Shown here piece after piece: positions 17,601 to 25,506 of a stretch of 64,000 bases of DNA. The stretch is taken from assembly GCA_947494675.1 (NCBI GenBank), contig CANLVP010000001.1:496001-560000 (forward strand), read 5' to 3'. The notes under the pieces were generated by a model. It did not search any database and was not told where the DNA came from. It was given only the letters and a program-made list of their open reading frames with translations. The stretch is from an uncultured Paracoccaceae bacterium. GTDB taxonomy: Bacteria > Pseudomonadota > Alphaproteobacteria > Rhodobacterales > Rhodobacteraceae. A program made the translations under genes and the position numbers. Position 1 is the first letter of the stretch; the number at the start of each line of letters is the position of its first letter.

Positions 17601-17942
17601 TCACCATGTCTCGCGCGTCCAATGGCGCGGCAAACCGGCGACGGACAGCACCATGATCGGTGCCCAGATCAGCGCCGCACTCAACCCCAAGCGCCCAAAG
17701 AAAACGATGTTGTCCGTGACGCTGTAACCCGAAAGCTCCCCCAAGGGGGCGCCACGCCAGACGTAGAGGCAAAAGAAGAACCCGGACGACAGTGCATATA
17801 GGAAAATGGTCGACAAGAATGCGTTGAACAGGAGCGGCTTGACCCCCTCGTCTAGCGCCATAGCCAACAGCTTTGGCACCAGCCACGCCAGAAACCCCAG
17901 CACCATCGCCGGGAATAGCAGACTGTCGGAAAAGGCGCTCAA
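17601..17942 (-). CDS. Three-helix membrane protein of the AAA ATPase operon
   Basis: 113 residues with three hydrophobic helices (about 8-27, 38-62 and 80-103) and short polar loops. The start overlaps the stop of the AAA ATPase gene by four bases (ATGA), indicating translational coupling and probably a 1:1 partnership, such as a membrane anchor or substrate for the ATPase. No family was recognised. Confidence 0.72.
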   Translation of the reverse strand: MSAFSDSLLFPAMVLGFLAWLVPKLLAMALDEGVKPLLFNAFLSTIFLYALSSGFFFCLYVWRGAPLGELSGYSVTDNIVFFGRLGLSAALIWAPIMVLSVAGLPRHWTRETW

Positions 17943-19870
17943 CCTTTGCCCTCCAGGTAACGCTTTTTGGCCTCTTCCTGACGGCCAAAGTCGCGCACCA
18001 TCGCGTCAATCGCGACCTCGTCGGATTTATCGGCATAACGGAATTCGCTGTCCGCGTAGCGGTTGATTTCCTGAATGACCATCTCGGTCGTGATCGGCAC
18101 CCGCAGGTCGGCGATCATCGCTTTCTTGGAATCATAGTCTTTGCGCAAGAACAGCTCTGGATCTTCCATCCATTCGTCAGGCAATTCAAAGTCCATCGCC
18201 CGCACCTTAACCGCATCGGTGATGTTCTTGATCGCACGGCCGGTAAAGCGTTCGTCCGCCTCTTGGATACCTTTGAGATAGGTGCCCATCTTGGCAATCG
18301 TATCCAGATCACCGATTTGGTCATGCACCCGGTCAAAGACCTTCATCAACCCCGGCTCATGCGGGCGGCTGTGGCTTTCAAAGCTGGCCGCGACCGCCTT
18401 CTTGATCTCTTGCGCGCTAAAGACTTCATGGTTGCCAACAGGAATGTCGTGGTTTTTGCCCATCAGCAGGTAAAGGATATCGATATAGTCGTCCCGCGTC
18501 TGTGGCCCGTCCACAAGGAACCGCGCACCGGCCCGCTGGCGCAGGGCGTCATCGACGTTTTCGGGGTAGTTTGAGAACATGCCAAAGGTGCAATTGCCGC
18601 GCACGACCGTATTGGCACCTGCGAAGCTTTCCATCAGTACGGCGGTGATTTCCAACTGCCCCGCACTGGACTGCCTGTCGCCACGCTTGCCTGCCAATTG
18701 GTCGATGTCGTCAATCGTGCCAAAACCGATCACACCAGGGTCCAACACGTTGTTGATAAAGGCTTTTGCGTTCTGGCCCGATTTGCCCTGATAGCTGTCG
18801 ATATTGTCGGTGCTCAGGTTCTGATAGCGGAATGGATAACCCGCGACCTGACAATAATCGTTGATCAAACCCGCCATCATCTGGATCAGCGTGGTCTTCC
18901 CCGTGCCCGGTTTGCCGTCGCCCATAAAGGTAAAGATGAACCCGCCCAGTTCGGCAAAGGGGTTCAGCTTGCGGTCAAAATCATAGGCCATCACCATCTT
19001 GGCCAGCTTCATCGCCTGATACTTGGCGATATGGTTGCCCACGACCTCATTGGGCTTCTTGAAGCTCATGGTCAGCGTGCTGCCCTTCTTGGCGCGCGCC
19101 GGGGTGAAACCGTCGATGACAAAATCATCGGCCTCGACCCGCCAGGCAGCGGCCTCAAACGGTTCCAGCCGTGCGGCGGTGCTGGCCCGGCCCGCGATCT
19201 TGTCCATCAGCGCCTCGGCAAAGCCCAGCACCGTTGCCACCATCTTGGGCTCATCCGCGCCAAGGTTCGCGATGTCCTGGTCCAGCTCCCAGAGGACACC
19301 ATGCAGGGCAAGTTGTGCGTTTTCGGTCAGGATCTCCTCGACATCGCCAACCTCAATCGTCTCTTCGCTGGCATGATCCGCCAAAAGGAAGGCCGTGGCA
19401 TTGGCGAAGGTGTAAAGCGCAATCAGCGCCTCGGCTGTCAGCAGTTCGGAAAATGCAGTCTTGCGCGCATCGGGCAAAGCGCCTTCCAGATTAGCGCGTT
19501 TGAGGTCTTTGAGTTCGGTGCGTTCGGCGTATTGCTCTGCCACCGCCAGTGCCAAGGCAATCGCCCGCCGCAACCCCTGCTGAATATGGGCCTGCAAGGG
19601 GGTCACCAGCCCTTCGTCGCCAACGGCTTCGATCCGCGCGGTCAGCTGCACGCCTTCCTTGCGCTGCACGCGCCGGGTCGACAGGCCGGGCGTCGTGGAC
19701 CTGAACGCGCGGCGCGTTGGCACGCCCTCAGACTTGCCGGGCACGCCACCCGCTGTCGCCTTGGCCACCCGCGGGCTGTGATCGAACCCATCCAAAAGGT
19801 CGAGCGCCGCCGCATAATGCGCCCGCACGTCTTCTTCCCGAAGTTCCATCTGATCACTTGTTTCGCTCAT
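17939..19870 (-). CDS. Classical AAA-family ATPase, uncharacterised
   Basis: 643 residues. The N-terminal ~240 are helical and acidic, with no known domain; the ATPase core spans about 285-500. Walker A is GDGKPGTGKTT. Walker B reads GTIDDIDQLAGKRGD, so the usual DEID catalytic glutamate is replaced by aspartate. Sensor 1 is in FGMFSNYPE, and a second-region-of-homology-like stretch with arginine fingers (DDALRQRAGARF) follows. The C-terminal ~140 residues include a four-helix lid. This places it in the classical AAA clade (katanin/Vps4/FtsH-like core) rather than MoxR. It sits centrally in an operon of membrane and coiled-coil proteins. Confidence 0.85.
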   Translation of the reverse strand: MSETSDQMELREEDVRAHYAAALDLLDGFDHSPRVAKATAGGVPGKSEGVPTRRAFRSTTPGLSTRRVQRKEGVQLTARIEAVGDEGLVTPLQAHIQQGLRRAIALALAVAEQYAERTELKDLKRANLEGALPDARKTAFSELLTAEALIALYTFANATAFLLADHASEETIEVGDVEEILTENAQLALHGVLWELDQDIANLGADEPKMVATVLGFAEALMDKIAGRASTAARLEPFEAAAWRVEADDFVIDGFTPARAKKGSTLTMSFKKPNEVVGNHIAKYQAMKLAKMVMAYDFDRKLNPFAELGGFIFTFMGDGKPGTGKTTLIQMMAGLINDYCQVAGYPFRYQNLSTDNIDSYQGKSGQNAKAFINNVLDPGVIGFGTIDDIDQLAGKRGDRQSSAGQLEITAVLMESFAGANTVVRGNCTFGMFSNYPENVDDALRQRAGARFLVDGPQTRDDYIDILYLLMGKNHDIPVGNHEVFSAQEIKKAVAASFESHSRPHEPGLMKVFDRVHDQIGDLDTIAKMGTYLKGIQEADERFTGRAIKNITDAVKVRAMDFELPDEWMEDPELFLRKDYDSKKAMIADLRVPITTEMVIQEINRYADSEFRYADKSDEVAIDAMVRDFGRQEEAKKRYLEGKG

Positions 19871-19901
19871 ATCCCGTCCAACTTCTTTCGTTCAAATAAC
19901 G

Positions 19902-21023
19902 TCACCGATAGCTCAGGACCCGCCCGCGATCCCCAACCACAAATTTACGCACGTCGCGAAACCCGGGAGGGTCGCGTTCCGCTAGCGCCTGATAGGGCCG
20001 CTCTGGCATGATCAGCGACCGTTCCATCCGCGTCGCCCCCGTCTCACCGCCTTGCCCGGCAAAGGGATCAAGCGCGAAAATCTGCCGCTCCACCGTGCCG
20101 AACCAGCCTGATTTCACATGTTCGACCCGTTCGGCGACCAGCTCTTCTTCCGTCCAGACCAACGCCCAATCCTCGCCCACCGGGGCGCGGGCCTGTTCCA
20201 GCACTTCGCGCAGCGGGCCGGACTGCCGCGTGAAAGCGTTGGAATACATCGGCCCAATATGGAAGCGGCGCAGCCGCGTCGGGTGCAGGTCGTCGAAATC
20301 CTCATCAAACCCCTTGGCAATCGTCAGCAGCTTCAGATGCGCAAGGCTTTGCGCCATCAGGTGCTGCTGCGCTTCGGGCCAGCGGCGTTCATCCTTTGGC
20401 AGACCCGTCCGCCCGGTGTCGTAAACGTCCATCAGGTAGATCGTCGGCAGGTTCACCTGACTGTCATAGACGGCCCAATGCACCTGAAAATGCCGCCTGT
20501 CACCGTCATTGCCCAGCCAAACCGCCTGCGGGTCATTGCGCGCCCAAAAGAGCTGCCCCTTGAGCAGTTCCTCGTAGTATAGCCGATGGCTGAGCGCGAA
20601 TTGCAGCTTGGTCGGGATCGCCTGTTCGCCGACAATCACCCGCACCATCTGGTCTTTGAGCGTGTCCACGTCTGGCATGGTCCCCAGATGCCGTTCCGCC
20701 TGAAGCGCGTCGTTTGCCATCTCAAGCAGCTCTTGGTACACCGGAAAACCGCTGTCGACGCGGTCAAACGTGAGCTGCCCCGCATGATCCCAGCGCCCGC
20801 TGAAATGGTATTTATGCGCCAGCGCCCGGAACGTGTAATTCAGCCCCGCCAGATAGCGCGTCATCGCTTCGATATCCGCGCGAGACAGACGGCTTTCCGC
20901 CTCCATCGTCGCGGCCACCTTGGTCAGATGGTTGGTGATCTTTTCAAACTTGCCAAAATACCGCCGCGTGACGCGGGTATCCTCCAGCTTGAAGTGATCG
21001 AGGGAGAGGTCAGTTTTGGTCAT
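19902..21023 (-). CDS. Uncharacterised soluble protein of the AAA ATPase operon
   Basis: 373 residues, no signal peptide or membrane helix, rich in aromatic and charged residues (YLAGLNYTFRALAHKYHFSG, LYYEELLKGQLFWARND, HWAVYDSQVNLPTIYLMDVYDTG). I do not recognise a family. Its start overlaps the stop of the upstream small membrane-protein gene by 4 bases, and the AAA ATPase gene begins 31 bases after its own stop. This suggests an ATPase adaptor or substrate-recognition role, an inference from position only. Confidence 0.7.
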   Translation of the reverse strand: MTKTDLSLDHFKLEDTRVTRRYFGKFEKITNHLTKVAATMEAESRLSRADIEAMTRYLAGLNYTFRALAHKYHFSGRWDHAGQLTFDRVDSGFPVYQELLEMANDALQAERHLGTMPDVDTLKDQMVRVIVGEQAIPTKLQFALSHRLYYEELLKGQLFWARNDPQAVWLGNDGDRRHFQVHWAVYDSQVNLPTIYLMDVYDTGRTGLPKDERRWPEAQQHLMAQSLAHLKLLTIAKGFDEDFDDLHPTRLRRFHIGPMYSNAFTRQSGPLREVLEQARAPVGEDWALVWTEEELVAERVEHVKSGWFGTVERQIFALDPFAGQGGETGATRMERSLIMPERPYQALAERDPPGFRDVRKFVVGDRGRVLSYR

Positions 21024-21310
21024 TGCCGAAAATTGCCTTTTCGATCAACACCCAAATACCATGATGAGAACCGTCCTAGCGGCTGTTCATACTGCTTCTG
21101 CCAACGCGCCAATGCATAGTCGTTTTCGAACCAATTAATATCGCGTGAAATTGCGCGCGAAAGAATGCGAAATATTCCAAATGGTCCGAGGCAAACTAAT
21201 CCGGCAAGAGCTAAGGGCATTGGTCCTTGAGCAAACAAAACGCAGGTTAGAAGCCCGATGCCAGCCCAAGCCCATGACAGTTGGTTAATAGTCAATTTGG
21301 TACCTCGCAT
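21020..21310 (-). CDS. Small membrane protein of the AAA ATPase operon
   Basis: 96 residues starting MRGTKLTINQLSWAW. One long or two short hydrophobic segments (about 10-52) are followed by a basic/aromatic tail (NWFENDYALARWQKQYEQPLG). The frame is open far upstream, overlapping the coiled-coil gene, but the ATG at 21310 has GGAAGG five bases before it. Codon use is somewhat more AT-rich than in its neighbours. It overlaps the next gene by 4 bases. No family was recognised. Confidence 0.65.
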   Translation of the reverse strand: MRGTKLTINQLSWAWAGIGLLTCVLFAQGPMPLALAGLVCLGPFGIFRILSRAISRDINWFENDYALARWQKQYEQPLGRFSSWYLGVDRKGNFRQ

Positions 21311-21344
21311 CAGTTCCTTCCGTCGAACTGCAAATGCGCAGACC

Positions 21345-22427
21345 TCAAGCGCCATCCCCATACTGATTGCTATCGTGCTTCTCGACGATCTTCTGGAACC
21401 GGCGGATAAAGCGTTCGTCCGCTTTCGCCTTCTGCTCCAGCACTTCGCGGGCAAAGACCATATGGTCTTCGTGGGCTTCCATCATGTCGGCCATCCGGGC
21501 GTTCGTGGCAGAGCCAATTGCCGCCATCGCGGTCTGCGCCTCTTGGTCGGTTTGCACGCCGATCTCGTTGATCTTATGCGCCACGTCTTGCTGCTGCGCG
21601 GTCTTCAATGACTTCGACAGGGCATCATAGAGCACCACACGCTGCTTGGTGTCTGTCTGCAGTTTGTTGATCAGCACCATCTGCGTCGCCGCCTGGTTCT
21701 GCAGGCTGTCGATCCAGGTTTTGCCTTTCTCGATATAGCGCTCAAGCGTCTGGCTCTTGGCCAGCTTGACCTGCTCTTCCTGCACCAGCTCGTTGTAGCG
21801 GGTGTTCAGCGAGGCGAGTTCGGTTTCCAGGGCGGTGCGCGCAGCGGCGTCTTGCTCTACGGAAATCTTGTTCTCAAGCTCAATGATCTTGGGGTCCATG
21901 CCCAGCACATCTGCACGTACGGCTTCAAGTTCGGCCACGGTCGTTTCACGCTCTGTCAGGGTGCCCTGCAGGTTCATTTCCACGGATGTCTTTTGCTCGT
22001 TCAGCGTGGCAAGCTGGCTTTCCAGTAGCTTGGTGATCACGTCGGATTTGCTGATCAGGTCCTGCAACTTGTCATCGACACTAGCCGTGCGCATCCGCTC
22101 TTCCCGCATGGAATCGGATTTACCAGAGGAGAACCAACCCACGATACTTTCCATCGTGGTCTTGGACCGCATCTCGTCAAAATCCTTGGAAAAGGCTGCC
22201 GTAACGTCATCCAGACCCATGATGAGTTCCGCGATATTGGCGTTCATCAATTCGGTATGGGCGTGCACATCCTCAAGGCTGGCATTTTCGATATCGACAG
22301 CGATATCAGCGCCTTGCGCCATCTTTTGCCGCGCGGCTTCGATCCGGCTGGTCAGCTCTGAAATCTTGCTTTGCGCTTCGGCAACCTGCGTCTGACTTTC
22401 CTGAATCTGCGCGTCAAAATCTGCCAT
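21345..22427 (-). CDS. Coiled-coil protein, TelA-like layout
   Basis: A 360-residue almost wholly helical protein with long heptad-rich stretches (about 1-45, 115-235 and 245-320), no signal peptide and a Gln/Glu/Ala-rich composition. The arrangement of long helices with KLLESQLATLNEQKTSVEMN and SLQNQAATQMVLINKLQTD recalls TelA/KlaA toxic-anion-resistance proteins, but the similarity is by eye only. It is the first gene of the eight-gene operon, 133 bases from the L,D-transpeptidase gene upstream. A scaffold or membrane-binding role beside the AAA ATPase is an inference. Confidence 0.65.
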   Translation of the reverse strand: MADFDAQIQESQTQVAEAQSKISELTSRIEAARQKMAQGADIAVDIENASLEDVHAHTELMNANIAELIMGLDDVTAAFSKDFDEMRSKTTMESIVGWFSSGKSDSMREERMRTASVDDKLQDLISKSDVITKLLESQLATLNEQKTSVEMNLQGTLTERETTVAELEAVRADVLGMDPKIIELENKISVEQDAAARTALETELASLNTRYNELVQEEQVKLAKSQTLERYIEKGKTWIDSLQNQAATQMVLINKLQTDTKQRVVLYDALSKSLKTAQQQDVAHKINEIGVQTDQEAQTAMAAIGSATNARMADMMEAHEDHMVFAREVLEQKAKADERFIRRFQKIVEKHDSNQYGDGA

Positions 22428-22560
22428 GTAGAAATCCCCTGTTGGTCTCGATGTTAATCCCTATTTAGGAATTGTTACACCATTTTACAAACTTACGTCA
22501 TCCGGTTTTCACCAAATAACGTGTCGATTTATTGACCAATTCAGGGGGCTTACGTGGCCC

Positions 22561-23397
22561 TTAAGTATCGCTGAGTGCGGCGTCCTCAAACGGCAGTGTG
22601 CTGGGGTCCACGGCGTCGAAATCCGGGGGCCGATCATTCGCCAATGCCTCTGCACCGTAGATCTCATCGGGGTCGATGATTTTCGGCGGCAATTCGATCC
22701 CGCGTTCGTAGTTTTCCGGGTCCACGCGGAGCGATTCTTCGGGCGAGCGGACATGGACACGGGTGCCGTTTGGCACACGCTCGTAAAGGTCGATAATGTC
22801 TTGATTGAACATGCGGATACAGCCAGCAGAGCCGGAATTCCCGATTGATTCCAGATCGTTAGTGCCGTGGATACGGTAGAAGGTATCACGCCCGTTGCGA
22901 TAAAGGTAAAGCGCACGACTGCCCAGCGGGCTCCGCAATCCGCCAGGAACGCCGCGTGCAAAGGGCCCGTAAACATCGGGTTCGCGGCGCAGCATGTTCT
23001 GCGTCGGCGTCCAGCCGGGCCACTTCCGCTTCAACTGGATCACACCGTTGCCGCGAAAGCTGCGGCCTGCGCGGCCAACACCAACGGGGTAGCGGATCGC
23101 GCGGCCATCAGCCTCGATAAAGTAGAGGAATTTGGCATAGGGATCGACGTCCAGCGTGCCCGGCCCCTGCTCACCTTGGTAAATCCCGAACATCCGGCGG
23201 TTCACGCCTTGGGTGTATTGCTCTGGAATACCGGGCAGGTTGTACCCCGCGTCAAAAATCGGCTCATATCCCGGCGCAAAACTGTTCACATCTGGCAGGA
23301 CGGAGTTTGAGGATGGGACCCGTGGGCCACAGGCGGCAACGCTCGACAACAGCATGGCACCAAATGCGCGACGGGTCAGAAAAGGGGCAGACAGCAT
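22561..23397 (-). CDS. L,D-transpeptidase (YkuD domain), lipoprotein
   Basis: 278 residues. A twin-arginine start (TRRAFGAMLLSSVAAC) ends in a lipobox with Cys23, so it is probably an envelope lipoprotein. The YkuD catalytic motif has His177 (RIHGTN) and Cys193/Arg195 (SGSAGCIRM). It would form 3-3 peptidoglycan cross-links or attach proteins to peptidoglycan; the sequence does not decide. The C-terminal 60 residues are acidic and Pro-rich with no known domain. It is transcribed divergently from the DsbA-like gene and upstream of, but separate from, the AAA ATPase operon. Confidence 0.92.
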   Translation of the reverse strand: MLSAPFLTRRAFGAMLLSSVAACGPRVPSSNSVLPDVNSFAPGYEPIFDAGYNLPGIPEQYTQGVNRRMFGIYQGEQGPGTLDVDPYAKFLYFIEADGRAIRYPVGVGRAGRSFRGNGVIQLKRKWPGWTPTQNMLRREPDVYGPFARGVPGGLRSPLGSRALYLYRNGRDTFYRIHGTNDLESIGNSGSAGCIRMFNQDIIDLYERVPNGTRVHVRSPEESLRVDPENYERGIELPPKIIDPDEIYGAEALANDRPPDFDAVDPSTLPFEDAALSDT

Positions 23398-23597
23398 GGC
23401 AAGGACCTAAGTTAGAATCAATTTGGTCATATCAGGCTGTCACAAAAGTGCAATTCGGACGGCCCTGCCCCTCACGCGAATGAGAGGGGGAATTTTGTCC
23501 CGTGCGGTCGCAGTTTCGATGGTTTCGCACGCACATCTACGGTTCTTTTGTCTGCCAATCCCTTTCGCTTTTGCCCGGTCCGGGGCAGTCTGCCGCC

Positions 23598-24332
23598 ATG
23601 ACGCAAAACCCTAACCCGACCCGACGCCGTGTTCTGCAAGCCTTGGGCGTTGTGGCGATTGGCGGCTGGGTCTGGGGCGCACCGCGACTGGCCCGGCTTG
23701 GGCGTGACCCCCTGACGTTTCGCGACATTCCCGGCGCTGCCCCCTTTCGCACGCTCGAACGAGAAGGGGCAGTTTCGGCGGGTGCAGCGATTTTTGCGGG
23801 GCTCGATACCCCGCCGCCACCTTTCACAGGGTCGCTGTGTGATGCGCTTTTTGGGCCAGATGCGCCGCTGTCCATTGCCTATTTCTCTGACGTCAATTGC
23901 CCCAACTGCCCAAGGATGGAGGATGCGACCCGCCGCGCTATTGATGGCCAAACGATCCCTCTGATCCGCCACGAACTGCCGCTCTTGGGGCCGCAATCAA
24001 CCTTGGCCGCGCAAGCCATTCTGGCGGCACAGCTTCAAAACGGCTCTGGCATGGCAGAGCGCCTGACCGCCCTGCCCGGCCCAATCACGCCCCCGCGTCT
24101 CGCGCAGATTGCGGCGGACATTGGGATAGACGCGCAACAATTACTGACCGACATGAGCGGAACGGCGGTCGCAGATCACCTTGCCCGCAATCACGGGATT
24201 GCCCGCCGCCTTGGCATCTACGGCACACCCGGCACGGTGATCGGGCGCACCGTGATCCTTGGTGCCTTGCCAGCCGACCAGATCGCGCAGATCATCGCGC
24301 AAGAACAACAGGTGGGGACCACATGCAGTTAA
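23598..24332 (+). CDS. Tat-exported DsbA-like thiol oxidoreductase
   Basis: 244 residues. The N-terminus TRRRVLQALGVVAIGG is a Tat-type signal or anchor. The thioredoxin-fold motif CPNC (Cys101/Cys104) follows FSDVN, and the cis-proline is Pro211 in IYGTPGTVIG, which marks the DsbA/DsbG/disulfide-isomerase branch. The frame extends to 23502, but the ATG at 23598 precedes the signal. The SDR gene starts ten bases before its stop, so the two are coupled. It probably handles disulfides in the periplasm, with unknown clients. Confidence 0.82.
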   Translation: MTQNPNPTRRRVLQALGVVAIGGWVWGAPRLARLGRDPLTFRDIPGAAPFRTLEREGAVSAGAAIFAGLDTPPPPFTGSLCDALFGPDAPLSIAYFSDVNCPNCPRMEDATRRAIDGQTIPLIRHELPLLGPQSTLAAQAILAAQLQNGSGMAERLTALPGPITPPRLAQIAADIGIDAQQLLTDMSGTAVADHLARNHGIARRLGIYGTPGTVIGRTVILGALPADQIAQIIAQEQQVGTTCS

Positions 24333-25063
24333 GCGGTAAGACGGCGCTGATCACCGGCGGCGGCTCTGGCTTTGGGGCGGGCATCGCGCGGGCCTTCGCG
24401 GCCGAGGGCGCGCGGGTCATGGTGGCAGACATCAACCCCGACGCGGCAAAGGACATCGCGGCAGAGGTCGGCGGCATCGCGGCCACGGTCGATGTGGCGG
24501 ACAACACCTCAGTCGCCGGGCTGGCCTATGCGGCATCGGATCAATTGGGCGATCTTGATATCTTGGTCAATAACGCGGGCGTCACCCATCTGCCCGCCGC
24601 GATGGAGGATATCTCAGAGGCGGATTTTGACCGCGTGCAGGCCGTCAATACCAAGTCGGTCTACCTGATGGCCCGCCACTTTGTGCCCGCGATGAAGGCC
24701 CGGCAAACAGGCGCGGTCCTGAACATCGCTTCGACCGCAGGCGTGTCTCCGCGCCCAAACCTGAGCTGGTATAACGCCTCCAAAGGCTGGATGATCACGG
24801 CGACCAAGGCGATGGCGGTTGAACTTGCCCCGTTTGGCATCCGCGTCAATGCGCTGAACCCAGTCGCCGGTGAGACACCGCTTTTGCCCAGCTTTATGGG
24901 CGGCGACACGCCGGAACTGCGGGCTAAATTCCTCGCCACGATCCCCTTGGGCCGTTTTTCGACGCCGCAAGACATGGGGGCGGCCGCCACATTCCTGTGC
25001 TCTGATGCAGCCAGCATGATCACGGGCGTGGCCCTCGAAATCGACGGCGGGCGCTGCGTATGA
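24323..25063 (+). CDS. SDR-family oxidoreductase
   Basis: 246 residues of a classical short-chain dehydrogenase: TGGGSGFGAG cofactor motif (11-20), NNAG (83-86), catalytic Ser137, Tyr150 and Lys154 (SWYNASK), and a C-terminal MITGVALEIDGGRC. Asp36 after the second strand (VADIN) predicts NAD(H) over NADP(H). It resembles 3-ketoacyl-ACP reductase- and glucose-1-dehydrogenase-like SDRs; the substrate cannot be read. It is the second gene of a four-gene overlapping operon. Confidence 0.88.
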   Translation: MQLSGKTALITGGGSGFGAGIARAFAAEGARVMVADINPDAAKDIAAEVGGIAATVDVADNTSVAGLAYAASDQLGDLDILVNNAGVTHLPAAMEDISEADFDRVQAVNTKSVYLMARHFVPAMKARQTGAVLNIASTAGVSPRPNLSWYNASKGWMITATKAMAVELAPFGIRVNALNPVAGETPLLPSFMGGDTPELRAKFLATIPLGRFSTPQDMGAAATFLCSDAASMITGVALEIDGGRCV

Positions 25064-25506
25064 ACAGGGTGAACATCCTGCGCCGGGTGATGCGCCTTGC
25101 ACCGCGGTTGATCCCGTCAGAGCCGCTGCGCCGCAAGTCCCCAACACCGGCGCGGCCGACACCGCCCGGGAAGCTGCGTCTGCATCTGTTGAGTACCGAT
25201 TTTGGCAGCGCTGAAGAAGCTCACCGCTTTTGTTATATCGCGCCCGGCCCCGATCTGCCGGTCGATTTGACCCGCGAACTGGCCGGAGCTTTCATCGATA
25301 CCGATGAGGTTGAGATGATCCATGGCGATATCGCCGCCCGCCTTGCCGAATTTCTGACCGAGGCTGAAGCAGACGACATCGTGCTGCGCATGTTGGGCGA
25401 TAACACCTTGATTTTGGTCACCGAAAACGCCTTTGGCGGCCTGCCGTATGAGTTGGAAGACACCAACCGCCTGACCTATCTCGGCACGCAAATCGTGGAG
25501 GTGTGA
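25060..25506 (+). CDS. Uncharacterised 148-residue protein
   Basis: A soluble acidic protein after a basic, Pro-rich N-terminus (PLRRKSPTPARPTPPGK). It contains HRFCYIAPGPDLPVDLTRELAGAF and ends with ENAFGGLPYELEDTNRLTYLG. There is no signal peptide or membrane helix. It overlaps the SDR stop by 4 bases and touches the P1 peptidase start (TGATG), so it is translated within that operon. I do not recognise a family; the compact alpha/beta look resembles small immunity-type domains, but nothing nearby supports that. Confidence 0.6.
   Translation: MNRVNILRRVMRLAPRLIPSEPLRRKSPTPARPTPPGKLRLHLLSTDFGSAEEAHRFCYIAPGPDLPVDLTRELAGAFIDTDEVEMIHGDIAARLAEFLTEAEADDIVLRMLGDNTLILVTENAFGGLPYELEDTNRLTYLGTQIVEV

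Noticed and set aside
18698-20011. 437-codon plus-strand frame opposite the AAA ATPase
   Set aside because: It is an antisense shadow of two well-supported genes and has no plausible start signal.
25060-25506. Toxin-immunity pair involving the 148-residue protein
   Set aside because: The neighbours are an SDR and a P1 peptidase. No toxin-like gene is present, so the immunity idea rests only on general appearance.
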